This document shows, in pieces, positions 17,548-26,691 of a DNA stretch of 64,000 nucleotides. Made by a program: the position numbers and the translations under genes. Each line of letters starts with the position of its first letter. The first letter of the stretch is position 1. Source of the stretch: JAHDCJ01 sp039028895 (GTDB lineage: Bacteria > Bacteroidota > Bacteroidia > Chitinophagales > Saprospiraceae); assembly GCA_039028895.1 (NCBI GenBank), contig JBCCHF010000018.1, positions 52,893 to 116,892 of the forward strand, given 5' to 3'. The notes under the pieces were generated by a model. The model worked only from the letters and a program-made list of their open reading frames with translations, was not told the DNA's origin and ran no database searches.

Positions 17548-18996
17548 TTATTGACCGATCAATTCGACTTTGTCAAGAAGCCACTTACGACAGACAAGGT
17601 CTTCTTTCATAATTATTTCAGTTTTTAATTTTCTTTTTTTAGTTGGCAAATTGCTTTTACCTTTTAATCGGTAAAGCTTCATTAAAATCTTTCTGAAGTT
17701 TTCATATTTGGCTTTTCCTACAGGGCTGATCTGTTTCTGTTTTGAAAGATAGGTCCTAAAACTTTCAACCTCTGTAATCGCGGCTTCCTGAAATTGTAGG
17801 TTTTTTGTTACCAAAAACAGTTCGTATGTGGACCTAAGTAATAAAGATTTAATTTTCAATGTGTCACTAACATTATTATGGGCTACTTTCTTTAGAGAAT
17901 TCATGACTTTTTTGAAATCTCCGCTGGCGAAGTCAAGATAAGCCTGGCAAATTGTAGTGGTTTCTTCTAGTCTTTCCTCAGGTAGCAATGTCGGTGCTTG
18001 CTGCAGGAGATTTTGCAACCAATTGGAGTTCTCAGGCTGATCTGTACCAAGGATGAAAAAATTTGTAAAATGACCGGGAGACATAAACCCCTGCATTTGG
18101 AAATACCCTTGCCCGAATGCCATTTGATAGAGAAAATATGCCAATGCCTGGTATTCGAGGTCTCCTCGATTAAATCTGAAAATGGCCTCATTAATCATCC
18201 AGGTGATCAGGTTTGCTTTTTCCTCCTCGCTGATTAAATCTATTATTTCAGTTAAGTTATCAATCAATTCTTTGAATTTTTCGATTGATTCATTTCTATG
18301 AAAATCAAGAAGTAGAAGGAAAAAATTAGGTAATGCTTTCTTAAACTCGTCCTTGAGAGCCAGGGATTTTACAGCATCTGCTAAAGATATCACATGGTTT
18401 TCCGAAACCAATTTATTTCGATGGGTAGCTTCAATACTATGTTCCAACTTGGAGAGTATAATGAATAGATCCAGAGTCTCCACCATAAGATTGAACCTCT
18501 CAGGTGCGATTTTTTTGTGGTAATGTTCAGAAAGCGGATAAAAATATCTTGCATTGGATAATTTGTATAGAAGCAAATAAAACCATTTATCCCTTTCTTC
18601 CCGTTTATACAAAGCATTTTCACTTTCACGCAAAGCAGGAAGAAAGAACTGATGATGGTTTTTAAAATAAAAATACCTGGCTGTTAAAAATCTTACTTCA
18701 GCCTTATCCTGCAAAAGCACAACCACTGCCAGATAGTCTTTAATAGTTTGGGCAAGATCAGATAATTTATCAATGATCTTTTTGTTCCCCACTGAAATGC
18801 TGTTTGGAAACGCGTACTTTCCAGCTTCTAAAAGATTGCACTCCGGTTTATCAAATTCAGGGTGGAAAGGCTTCAGGAATTCAAACAATTTGTCCTCTGC
18901 ATTGCCAGCCTTACGCATTTTCAGAAAATACCCGAATTTAATCAAGTCTTCTACTGAGAAAATTTGCAATAAACGAATGGCCAGGCGGTTTTTCAT
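17548..18996 (-). CDS. Large alpha-helical protein, unknown function
   Basis: 482 residues, almost wholly alpha-helical with TPR-like spacing of aromatic and leucine residues ('RYFYFKNHHQFFLPALRE', 'WFYLLLYKLSNARYFYPLSE'). No catalytic motif, signal peptide or membrane segment. Organisation and length resemble the 492-residue protein at 58781-60259, which suggests membership of a helical-repeat family common in Saprospiraceae, although identity between the two is low by eye. It is convergent with the small secreted protein gene. Probably a scaffold, judged only from the fold. Confidence 0.6.
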   Translation of the reverse strand: MKNRLAIRLLQIFSVEDLIKFGYFLKMRKAGNAEDKLFEFLKPFHPEFDKPECNLLEAGKYAFPNSISVGNKKIIDKLSDLAQTIKDYLAVVVLLQDKAEVRFLTARYFYFKNHHQFFLPALRESENALYKREERDKWFYLLLYKLSNARYFYPLSEHYHKKIAPERFNLMVETLDLFIILSKLEHSIEATHRNKLVSENHVISLADAVKSLALKDEFKKALPNFFLLLLDFHRNESIEKFKELIDNLTEIIDLISEEEKANLITWMINEAIFRFNRGDLEYQALAYFLYQMAFGQGYFQMQGFMSPGHFTNFFILGTDQPENSNWLQNLLQQAPTLLPEERLEETTTICQAYLDFASGDFKKVMNSLKKVAHNNVSDTLKIKSLLLRSTYELFLVTKNLQFQEAAITEVESFRTYLSKQKQISPVGKAKYENFRKILMKLYRLKGKSNLPTKKRKLKTEIIMKEDLVCRKWLLDKVELIGQ

Positions 18997-19237
18997 TGAC
19001 TATAGACTAAACTTATCGGGGAACGAGGTTATTTTTTCACCTACTTTTTTTCTGTTCAGTACAATACATTACAGGGTAATTGTTTGTGGTTTAGAAATTA
19101 AATCTAAGCCATATAAGCTTTGGAGCTGGGAATTGGGTAGGAACAAACACGGATAATTAAGGTAATATCAAATGGTTTTATCCGGTCCCGGCTCTGCTTT
19201 AAATCATTGTATTGAATAATACTAATGTAAATAAATT

Positions 19238-19555
19238 TTGAAGAAAGAAAATAGTCAGTTGATCATTAATTTGTTTTTCAAGGAATTGGAGAATGATTTT
19301 TTTGTGTTAGTTGACCTAAACAAATATGAAGGTAGCCTTCACGATTTTATTGATTTTCTTTTGGACAAAGGGTTAATAAATAATGCGTCATTACGCCGTT
19401 TTGTCTTGTTTGAAGAAGTCCTGCGGCACACGAAAAATGGAGGCCTGCCAAGGACCAAAGCAGTTAAAATGCTAGCTGAGAAATTTAATGTTTCTGAGCG
19501 TTTGATCTGGGCAGTAATTAGAGAGCACAAGAAAGGACAAAAAAATCCTGTATAA
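19238..19555 (+). CDS. Small DNA-binding-like protein with TTG start, upstream of the kinase/receiver operon
   Basis: 105 residues. The C-terminal part 'LPRTKAVKMLAEKFNVSERLIWAVIREHKK' has the spacing of a helix-turn-helix like that of Mor or replication-initiator-type proteins. The N-terminal part is helical and acidic. The start must be TTG at 19238 (TTG AAG AAA GAA): no in-frame ATG occurs until the HTH itself. It precedes the five-gene operon by about 280 bp on the same strand and could be its regulator, which is an inference from position. Confidence 0.5.
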   Translation: MKKENSQLIINLFFKELENDFFVLVDLNKYEGSLHDFIDFLLDKGLINNASLRRFVLFEEVLRHTKNGGLPRTKAVKMLAEKFNVSERLIWAVIREHKKGQKNPV

Positions 19556-19838
19556 ATATTCGAATGGTTTTCATTAAAAAAAAACACATAATGTTTCTCA
19601 AAATATTTATTTATTAGTTTTATCATTACGGTTTAAGTTGACGACATAATGGATGCAATTTTTTTTTATGAAAAACAATGCTAGTTTGTTGATCTAGAGA
19701 AGTATACAACCAGAAGTTATTTTGAAACATTCCTTATTTGATCAAAATTGGCTATGTGTGGATGGGTATTTTATTCATTGAAATAGCCATATACTGAAGA
19801 ATCGTATTTGTAATCCAATTTTACAAAACTTTTGAAAA

Positions 19839-22800
19839 ATGAATAATCCTCTTTTTAGTAATGGTGATAAAGTCCTGTTTTTTGATGCATTAAAGAATAT
19901 CAATGATTTTCTTCATCATGTTAAATATTACGATAGGACAAATGATGTGTTGGAACTTTTTGATGGAATCAAAAAGCAAATGTGGGAAGCATCGGATTCG
20001 GTAGAACAATTATTTGGCAAAATGCCCAAGGAACTAACTTCAGAAAAGAATACCGGAAAGCCTGAAGATGAAGTTCTAAAGGATCTTATAGAACATTTCC
20101 GGCATAATACAGCTTTTGAAGATCAATTTGATGGATTCAAAGAAAGACTATTCAAAACATTTTTTAAAGGAAAACAAAAGAAATGGGATTCTTTTATTGA
20201 ATCTTTTGGTGAAGTTGAAGAAAAGAAGAATCTCGCTGAAAAGGGTGAAAAAAAGTTAAAATTACTTGTTCGCAAAATTCATCAAGCTAGAATCAGGATA
20301 ATCGAGAGTCTTGAGGTAATTTTTCAAAAGCTTGCCGAGATCCAAAGTGACCGGGAAAAGTTCAGATCCTTGTTAGCAGGTGTCCTTGAAGAAAGAAACG
20401 AGAGGATTTATGAGACCATAAGAGACCTCGAAGAATGCAGGAATTTTTTTGAGAATATTGATGAAAAGTATTTTGAAAAACTGGAAAACGATTTAACTGC
20501 AAATTTGGAAGAACAGCGTCTTGAAGTCAACCAGCTGATTAATTCATTTGTCGGTCATCTTATCAACATCCGGATTCATCTGAATAATCTTCATGTTGAA
20601 CAAAACAAAATGAGGGCATTTGTCCCGTATTACCCTGCATTTAGAGAAGAGGTCCTGAAAGGGAGAAGCAGCAAGGTTCGAAATTCAAAATACTCTAAAG
20701 CCAATCTCCAGAAAATTCTGGAATCAATTGGATACAAAATTACTGGAGGGAACTATGATTTTTATTTCGATGAAGCACCCGAAAAGAATAGGCATAAAAC
20801 TGCAAATATCAATGCCGACAATGAGATTGTAGAAAAAACACCAGGAAATACCCAAATTAATGCCGTTGCCCTTGCCAATAGTTTGGTTCAGATTAAGGAA
20901 GAAACAGAGAGTAAGTTTAAAGAAACTGAAAGTCAATTTAAAGAAAGCAAAATCGAATTCAGAACCCTTCAAATTTTAAAGAATATTACATCTGAAGGAG
21001 GTTCAGATGGGATGCAATATTTTTTGAATAATTTAAATAAAGAGTTGAAATCTCTTAAGATCCACAAAAAGATAAACTGGAGTTTAATTGAAGATTATTC
21101 TGCAGTAATTCTAAAAGGCGTTCAGATACCGGGGAGAGACGGGGCCTCGGATCAAACTGATATTGTCAAATACCGACTAAATTGGAAACTAAACGATATC
21201 CTTGAAAGGGCGAATTTTATATTTGTTTTAAACACAATTGAATTACTCGTAAGAGATATTTTCGATCAGGTGCAACCTGGAAAAGGCTGGGAAAAAAAGA
21301 AAAATGTTTTTTATGAAAAAGAAACATTTAACCCCAATTTAAAAATACCTGATAACGCTGATCCGCGTGATATTCTCAAAGAATTAAAAAAAATAGTCTT
21401 AGGTACAATTTCCCAAGACGGAAGTCAATTAAACAATAAATTCCCCTATATCAATGCTGAAATTAAATATTTTATCAATTGTTTGAAAGGCTTCACCAAA
21501 AGATATAATAACAGACTATTTTCAAGGAAAAGGATAGTTTTCAAGGCTTATAGAGTTAAAAACAAGACTATAAAAGGATTATTTGAGGGTAGAAAATATT
21601 CGTTTTCTTCATTTTTCAGAAACATTATTTTCGAAATAGATCAGTTCTTTGAACACCACTTTGAAAATACTCTAAACAATAAAAATAAATCAAAGGCATT
21701 CCTGGAATTCGATAAGTTATATTCATATGTCAGATTAAGCCTGGAAGAGCATTCTTTTGGGCGGTTTAATATAATCAATCAATATCTTCACTCTAATCAA
21801 TTTATTAAACTACTGAACAAACTCCAGCTTTATGGAGCAGCATTTGGGATTTGGGACGAAGAAGGTAAAGAACTGGTAAGACTCCAGGACAGGAGATATT
21901 GCAAAAAAAATTACAGGCCTTCCCAAAAAGATTTTGACGATAAATGGTATGATATTCCAGAATTAGTGTTTAATGGTGAACGTTGGGCGGCCAATGAGTT
22001 TGAAGAAAGTATTGACCTGACATTTCTGGCTCAAAGGGGACAAATATTGCCTGAATTTTTTCAAAACCTTAATAAGAAAAAGAACCTTCTAAACGATGTT
22101 GATAAAGCTAATAACTGCCTTTTTAGCGAAGATGGAGAGATTAGTGCTTTTGCCCTTTTATACCGGTTTTTAAACACAGTTTGTAATTCTACTGAGGAAA
22201 TTGATCGATTAAGTATTGAAGAAAAAAATTGGTTAGCATTAAATGATCCATATGCGCTTGAGGGAATTGCAGCCATAGTATCTAATTTACATGAACTAGG
22301 CAAGCATATCCTTGATGAAAACCTTGTTCCCATAATACCATTGCTTGACCACATTGAGGGCTTTCCTTGCCTGGAAAAAGTGAGTGACAAAAATTTAAAA
22401 TCTTCTTTTGGTTACCAGGTTTTTGATTATTGGGTTAAGAAGTTTCAATCCGAAGTTTTTGATAAAAGTAATGAGGTCCAAAAATACAAATTTGATTTTT
22501 TAAAAAATGAAACTCAAACGATCCTCGGTTTAGTTTCCTATATCATGATTAATGTTTGCCTCTGTGATAAGGTGATCTTTTCTCCTAAATTCAGGAGTGA
22601 AGCAGAAGTTCGAATTTTCCTAAGTGGAGATGGAAATAAACTGAAAGTAAAAAAAGATGATGGTTCCTATTTTCTTCTTGATTTAAAACATGAGGATTTT
22701 CATTATTTTATCTCACACTTCAAATTTTTATTGAAAAAGATACTACAACAACTGATAATCAGCCTTATTAGGAAACCTTCAATAAATCTGAATTATTCCA

Positions 22801-25800
22801 AAAAAAGTGTTGATAGTGAACAGGTTAGCAATGCTTTTGATCATCTTGAATTTTCGGCCCGGATTGAAAAATTTAACTGGCAGATAGAGAATAGAGTTCC
22901 GATAACAGAAAAGAATTTCTATAAAGAACTAGAAAGACAGGGCTTTACCAAAAAGGTTTCGGAAACCCCCGGCCCTAAGGACCTGATTCTTGCTACCGAA
23001 AGGTATTCCAACCTTTGTTTGTTTATCGAAAAAGAATTGAACCCGGCTCATCGCCCGCTGAAATTAAAATGTGATTTTCCCAAAGAGTTTTGTTCGCCAA
23101 TAAATTCAGAAGGATATTTTATTGACAAGCAAACGTCAAAAATAAAAGCGTTAATTGAAAATAAAAATGATCAAATCTATAAATTCGAACTTCAGTTTCG
23201 GGAAACACTTTTAAATGAAATAAATCTTGCGATTAGGGATGTAACTGATGTAGCTACTCCAAACAACAAACTTTCCATTGAAAAATTCGGTTCGCAGATT
23301 GCTTCTATTCTTTCTTTATTAATGGAACCGGTACAACACTTCCTGACCTGTACCAATGAAAATTCAAATTTTTTGAAACATTATTCAGCTTTATGTGATC
23401 CAGAAAATAAAGGAAAAAAGACTGAATTAAGAGGTAAATTATGGCAAGGGTTGAAGGACCATATTGATAGATTGACAAAAATCCCAATATCTGCAAGTTA
23501 TCTCTGGAGAGCAAACAATGAATTTGCTCATTCTGAACTGGTAATGCCATTGGCATCTACCTCCACCTCCCAAGGAGTTTACAGTGTTGGGTTTTTAATC
23601 TTGGGGCTAAGAAATATCTATGAGGATTCAAAAGGAAAAATGGTGCATGTAACCCACAAAAATGCTAATCACTTTTCTGAATTGTTGTATACGATCAGAA
23701 CAATATTTGAACCTCTCATTCATCCATTTATGGATAAGATTTACTATGAGCAATTTGTAGTCAACTCTGTAAAAAAGAATGCGATGGTTGCCGGAGGAGC
23801 TCAGGTAATGGCCAGGAACCTGTCCCATAATATCGGGTCACATGTTCTTGGAAATTTAGTGAGCGGGAAGTCAATATATAGTCATTTAACGACTAAGTAT
23901 GAGACCTTGTTTAAAGAAAAAAATGAAGATGGAAAGAAGATAAACAAACGGTTTGACTGGAGTCACTTGGTAATGATCGCTGACCTGATGAGTTATAAAC
24001 GGGAAAGGATGGCGCTTATTGCCGATATCTCAACTTCTGCTCCCCAGTTTATAACCACGAAACCTTTCGAGGATATCTTCAAAGACTTTTATGATTGTGA
24101 TGATAATAATGTGGTCAGCAGCCAAAACTTGCTTTTAGACTTCATTAGCGGATTAAATGGCAAGCATTCTGACTCAATTAAAATAGAAATGGAAGAAGGC
24201 TCAGAAGTTAATGTAGGGCTACCACATGATGAACTAGGAGCTCAGGCCCTATATGTCATTTTTGAAAACTTGATTCGCAATGCATTTAAACATACTAAAC
24301 TTAATGACAATGAAGAAAATGAGATTAGTTTTGAAAAGTTGCTTTTGAAGGTAGGGATATCTGAAGTTTCTGAAAATTACAGGTTTTCCGGAAGCAAGCC
24401 CGATCTATGGGAATTAAAAATAAAGGTATTTTTTCTTGATGAAAATGATAATGAAATTGGGTATCAAAGTATCCCGCAAATAGAAAGTCCTTTCAAAGCT
24501 CCGAAAATAAAACTGCATGATTATTTGCAGGAATTAATACAGGCCCCTATGCTCGATGAAAGCACAAAAAGTGTCAGAATGAGTAATTGGGGATTTCTCG
24601 AAATGAAAATAGCCGCAGGATACCTGAGGAGAAAATCTATAGCCGAAATTGACGAAAAACATCAATTCCCTCTTCTTAAGACAGATGTCATTAATGTTAC
24701 AAATAGTGCCACCAATGAGAAGTACTATTATTTGGAGTATAAAATTTTTCTGGAGAAACCAAAAGACATTTACTTTCTGACAAACAATCTGACTTCCGAA
24801 TTTGCAAAATTGAATGATAAATTTTCAAATTCCGGTATTTTAGTAACTGATACCAAAACAGTTCAAAATAAAATCAATGAGGAAAACAGGGAAACAGATT
24901 ATGACTTCCTGGTAACCGGTCAATTCAAGGGTTTCAATCTGTACCAGAGAATTATTCCATTAGATAGTTTTCAATTTGATACCATCGAAAAATTCAATGA
25001 TTTGATTCAGGAAGCTTGGGTAAAATGGATGCTTGTCCTGTCGAATTATAAGAAACAAGCCATGAAAACTCGGTTGGTTTTTGCATCTCTCAAGAATAAA
25101 AAAGAAAATGAAATAGAAAAGGAATTCAGGCTAGAGGACTACGTCGACGAAGTTGGAGAAAACTCAGGGCACAGAATAATTTTCGATGATCATGGAGATT
25201 GTTACTCGAGATATTGCAATGCCCAGTCAGATCCGAAGGATGTATACATTTACTATAAAGGTACAAGCCGATTGACTCAACATTGTATCGATGGTATCTT
25301 ATCAAACGAGAAAGGGGGCTATCCGAACAAAGCAAAATCTATTTTGATTGAAGCGGGTAATCTCGGTATTGCTGTAATCGATGAAAGAATACAGCTTGGT
25401 GCAAAAGAAAATAGTGAAATTGGCTCAAAGACAGGTGTAACCATCCAACAGGTTCTTGAAAAAAGCCGGATATTTATTCCGAAAGTAACAGGGGAAGACG
25501 GGCTTGATCTGGGAAACTTCGCAAGTTTCACTAAGGTAGGGCTAAAAGGGTGGATCGAGAAAAGGATAAATGAAATTGATTACATTCTTGTACACATAGG
25601 GTTACTCGAAATGCTATCCAATTCCACCGCTAAGGACCTGGAAGAATTTTTGAAATTCTACCAGGAAAAGGGAAAGCACGTTATATTTACTTCTGGCAGG
25701 GGACTTCCTAGCAATCTTCCGCAAAATTCTTATTTCCTGAATGCCTCAATAGTTTCGAAATACATATTTGCTTTTGATAAGGCAAGTCTGGTTCAGGTGT

Positions 25801-25832
25801 TATATTCATTGAGAAGGGTCAAGAAAAAATAA
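19839..25832 (+). CDS. Giant histidine-kinase-like GHKL ATPase, first gene of the five-gene island operon
   Basis: 1997 residues with no signal peptide or membrane span, so cytoplasmic. The first ~1300 residues are largely helical, with coiled-coil-like Glu/Lys-rich stretches near residues 110-240. A histidine-kinase-like core follows. An H-box-like helix 'ARNLSHNIGSHV' places His1330 and His1335, and an N-box 'FENLIRNAFKH' spans 1475-1485 with Asn1477 and Asn1481. A G2-like segment 'RMSNWGFLEMKIAAGYL' starts at 1580. A canonical DxGxG G1 box is not evident and the expected region is enlarged, so the ATP lid is unusual. The C-terminal ~350 residues form a separate alpha/beta region ('IIFDDHGDCYSRYC', 'DYILVHIGLLEML', 'GKHVIFTSGRGLPSNLP') that I do not recognise. 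It is followed after 7 bp by the next operon gene. It probably phosphorylates the receiver domain encoded at 26678. Confidence 0.75.
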   Translation: MNNPLFSNGDKVLFFDALKNINDFLHHVKYYDRTNDVLELFDGIKKQMWEASDSVEQLFGKMPKELTSEKNTGKPEDEVLKDLIEHFRHNTAFEDQFDGFKERLFKTFFKGKQKKWDSFIESFGEVEEKKNLAEKGEKKLKLLVRKIHQARIRIIESLEVIFQKLAEIQSDREKFRSLLAGVLEERNERIYETIRDLEECRNFFENIDEKYFEKLENDLTANLEEQRLEVNQLINSFVGHLINIRIHLNNLHVEQNKMRAFVPYYPAFREEVLKGRSSKVRNSKYSKANLQKILESIGYKITGGNYDFYFDEAPEKNRHKTANINADNEIVEKTPGNTQINAVALANSLVQIKEETESKFKETESQFKESKIEFRTLQILKNITSEGGSDGMQYFLNNLNKELKSLKIHKKINWSLIEDYSAVILKGVQIPGRDGASDQTDIVKYRLNWKLNDILERANFIFVLNTIELLVRDIFDQVQPGKGWEKKKNVFYEKETFNPNLKIPDNADPRDILKELKKIVLGTISQDGSQLNNKFPYINAEIKYFINCLKGFTKRYNNRLFSRKRIVFKAYRVKNKTIKGLFEGRKYSFSSFFRNIIFEIDQFFEHHFENTLNNKNKSKAFLEFDKLYSYVRLSLEEHSFGRFNIINQYLHSNQFIKLLNKLQLYGAAFGIWDEEGKELVRLQDRRYCKKNYRPSQKDFDDKWYDIPELVFNGERWAANEFEESIDLTFLAQRGQILPEFFQNLNKKKNLLNDVDKANNCLFSEDGEISAFALLYRFLNTVCNSTEEIDRLSIEEKNWLALNDPYALEGIAAIVSNLHELGKHILDENLVPIIPLLDHIEGFPCLEKVSDKNLKSSFGYQVFDYWVKKFQSEVFDKSNEVQKYKFDFLKNETQTILGLVSYIMINVCLCDKVIFSPKFRSEAEVRIFLSGDGNKLKVKKDDGSYFLLDLKHEDFHYFISHFKFLLKKILQQLIISLIRKPSINLNYSKKSVDSEQVSNAFDHLEFSARIEKFNWQIENRVPITEKNFYKELERQGFTKKVSETPGPKDLILATERYSNLCLFIEKELNPAHRPLKLKCDFPKEFCSPINSEGYFIDKQTSKIKALIENKNDQIYKFELQFRETLLNEINLAIRDVTDVATPNNKLSIEKFGSQIASILSLLMEPVQHFLTCTNENSNFLKHYSALCDPENKGKKTELRGKLWQGLKDHIDRLTKIPISASYLWRANNEFAHSELVMPLASTSTSQGVYSVGFLILGLRNIYEDSKGKMVHVTHKNANHFSELLYTIRTIFEPLIHPFMDKIYYEQFVVNSVKKNAMVAGGAQVMARNLSHNIGSHVLGNLVSGKSIYSHLTTKYETLFKEKNEDGKKINKRFDWSHLVMIADLMSYKRERMALIADISTSAPQFITTKPFEDIFKDFYDCDDNNVVSSQNLLLDFISGLNGKHSDSIKIEMEEGSEVNVGLPHDELGAQALYVIFENLIRNAFKHTKLNDNEENEISFEKLLLKVGISEVSENYRFSGSKPDLWELKIKVFFLDENDNEIGYQSIPQIESPFKAPKIKLHDYLQELIQAPMLDESTKSVRMSNWGFLEMKIAAGYLRRKSIAEIDEKHQFPLLKTDVINVTNSATNEKYYYLEYKIFLEKPKDIYFLTNNLTSEFAKLNDKFSNSGILVTDTKTVQNKINEENRETDYDFLVTGQFKGFNLYQRIIPLDSFQFDTIEKFNDLIQEAWVKWMLVLSNYKKQAMKTRLVFASLKNKKENEIEKEFRLEDYVDEVGENSGHRIIFDDHGDCYSRYCNAQSDPKDVYIYYKGTSRLTQHCIDGILSNEKGGYPNKAKSILIEAGNLGIAVIDERIQLGAKENSEIGSKTGVTIQQVLEKSRIFIPKVTGEDGLDLGNFASFTKVGLKGWIEKRINEIDYILVHIGLLEMLSNSTAKDLEEFLKFYQEKGKHVIFTSGRGLPSNLPQNSYFLNASIVSKYIFAFDKASLVQVLYSLRRVKKK

Positions 25833-25839
25833 ATACAAT

Positions 25840-26691
25840 ATGGCAATGCTTAAATTGATAGTTCTATTTTTGAAGGGTGGGAGCAGAAACCTAAACGATA
25901 GATCAAATCACTTTCGAAATGCTGCTGTCAAAAAGTTAAAAGCACCCATTGGCTGTTCAAATTACTTTGTTTTTCCTGAACAAAGAAGTACTGCTGAAAG
26001 GCTTGATGTTGACTTTTTTAAGCAAAACCCTTCCTCAGTTGTTTTGATAATTAATGATGTTGAACCATCGGATGAGGAGAAGTTTTTCAGGGATTTTGAA
26101 AAAACCTTCGGTGTACATTTAAAATCCATTGCTTCTAGAATACATAAGGTGTATTTAGTGCTCCATCAATCCCATTCTAGAAAACAAAAAAGTTCTTTTT
26201 TCAAAAGGATTTTTGAAGAATTCAGGAGGTATTTCGAAGACTCTCAATGGAACGAAAGGTATGTTGATTACCTACATAGTGGCAATCCTTTGATCAATAA
26301 GTTAATAAACAAACTTTCCACATATGAAAAGCAAAGGAAAAAAGGAAAAATCCAAAAAGATTTTGAGGAAATTGTAAACGATTATGTACATGCACAATTT
26401 GGAGAATACCTAAAAATTAACCTTGTGTCTGGCCTTACAAAGTCGATAGACCCTATTCAATTGGGTGATAAAAAAGAACTTAAAAATGTTGAATTGAAAA
26501 TAATGGATCATTTATTCGACCTGCTTCAGGAAAAGGAAAGGACAGAATTAAAATCCTTGTGGGGGGAGTTTTGGGAGTCGAATTTGTCTGAAGAAATATT
26601 AAGTGAAAAAACAAACCACAGGAAATTGAAAACCAAGTTTTATGAGAATGTTATGAAAATTTGCTTTAAGGAAAAAAATGATGGCTTATGA
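25840..26691 (+). CDS. Operon protein with N-terminal alpha/beta domain and helical tail, unknown function
   Basis: 283 residues. The first ~120 residues alternate strands and helices ('KLIVLFLKGGS', 'SSVVLIINDVEP', 'HKVYLVLHQSHS'), resembling a flavodoxin-like or caspase/TIR-like Rossmann layout. The conserved-looking 'LHQSH' after a strand is suggestive of a catalytic His but no Cys or Glu partner is clear. The remaining ~160 residues are highly charged helices. It overlaps the next gene by 14 bp and follows the kinase gene by 7 bp, so translation is coupled. Possible effector or adaptor of the operon; that is speculation. Confidence 0.6.
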   Translation: MAMLKLIVLFLKGGSRNLNDRSNHFRNAAVKKLKAPIGCSNYFVFPEQRSTAERLDVDFFKQNPSSVVLIINDVEPSDEEKFFRDFEKTFGVHLKSIASRIHKVYLVLHQSHSRKQKSSFFKRIFEEFRRYFEDSQWNERYVDYLHSGNPLINKLINKLSTYEKQRKKGKIQKDFEEIVNDYVHAQFGEYLKINLVSGLTKSIDPIQLGDKKELKNVELKIMDHLFDLLQEKERTELKSLWGEFWESNLSEEILSEKTNHRKLKTKFYENVMKICFKEKNDGL

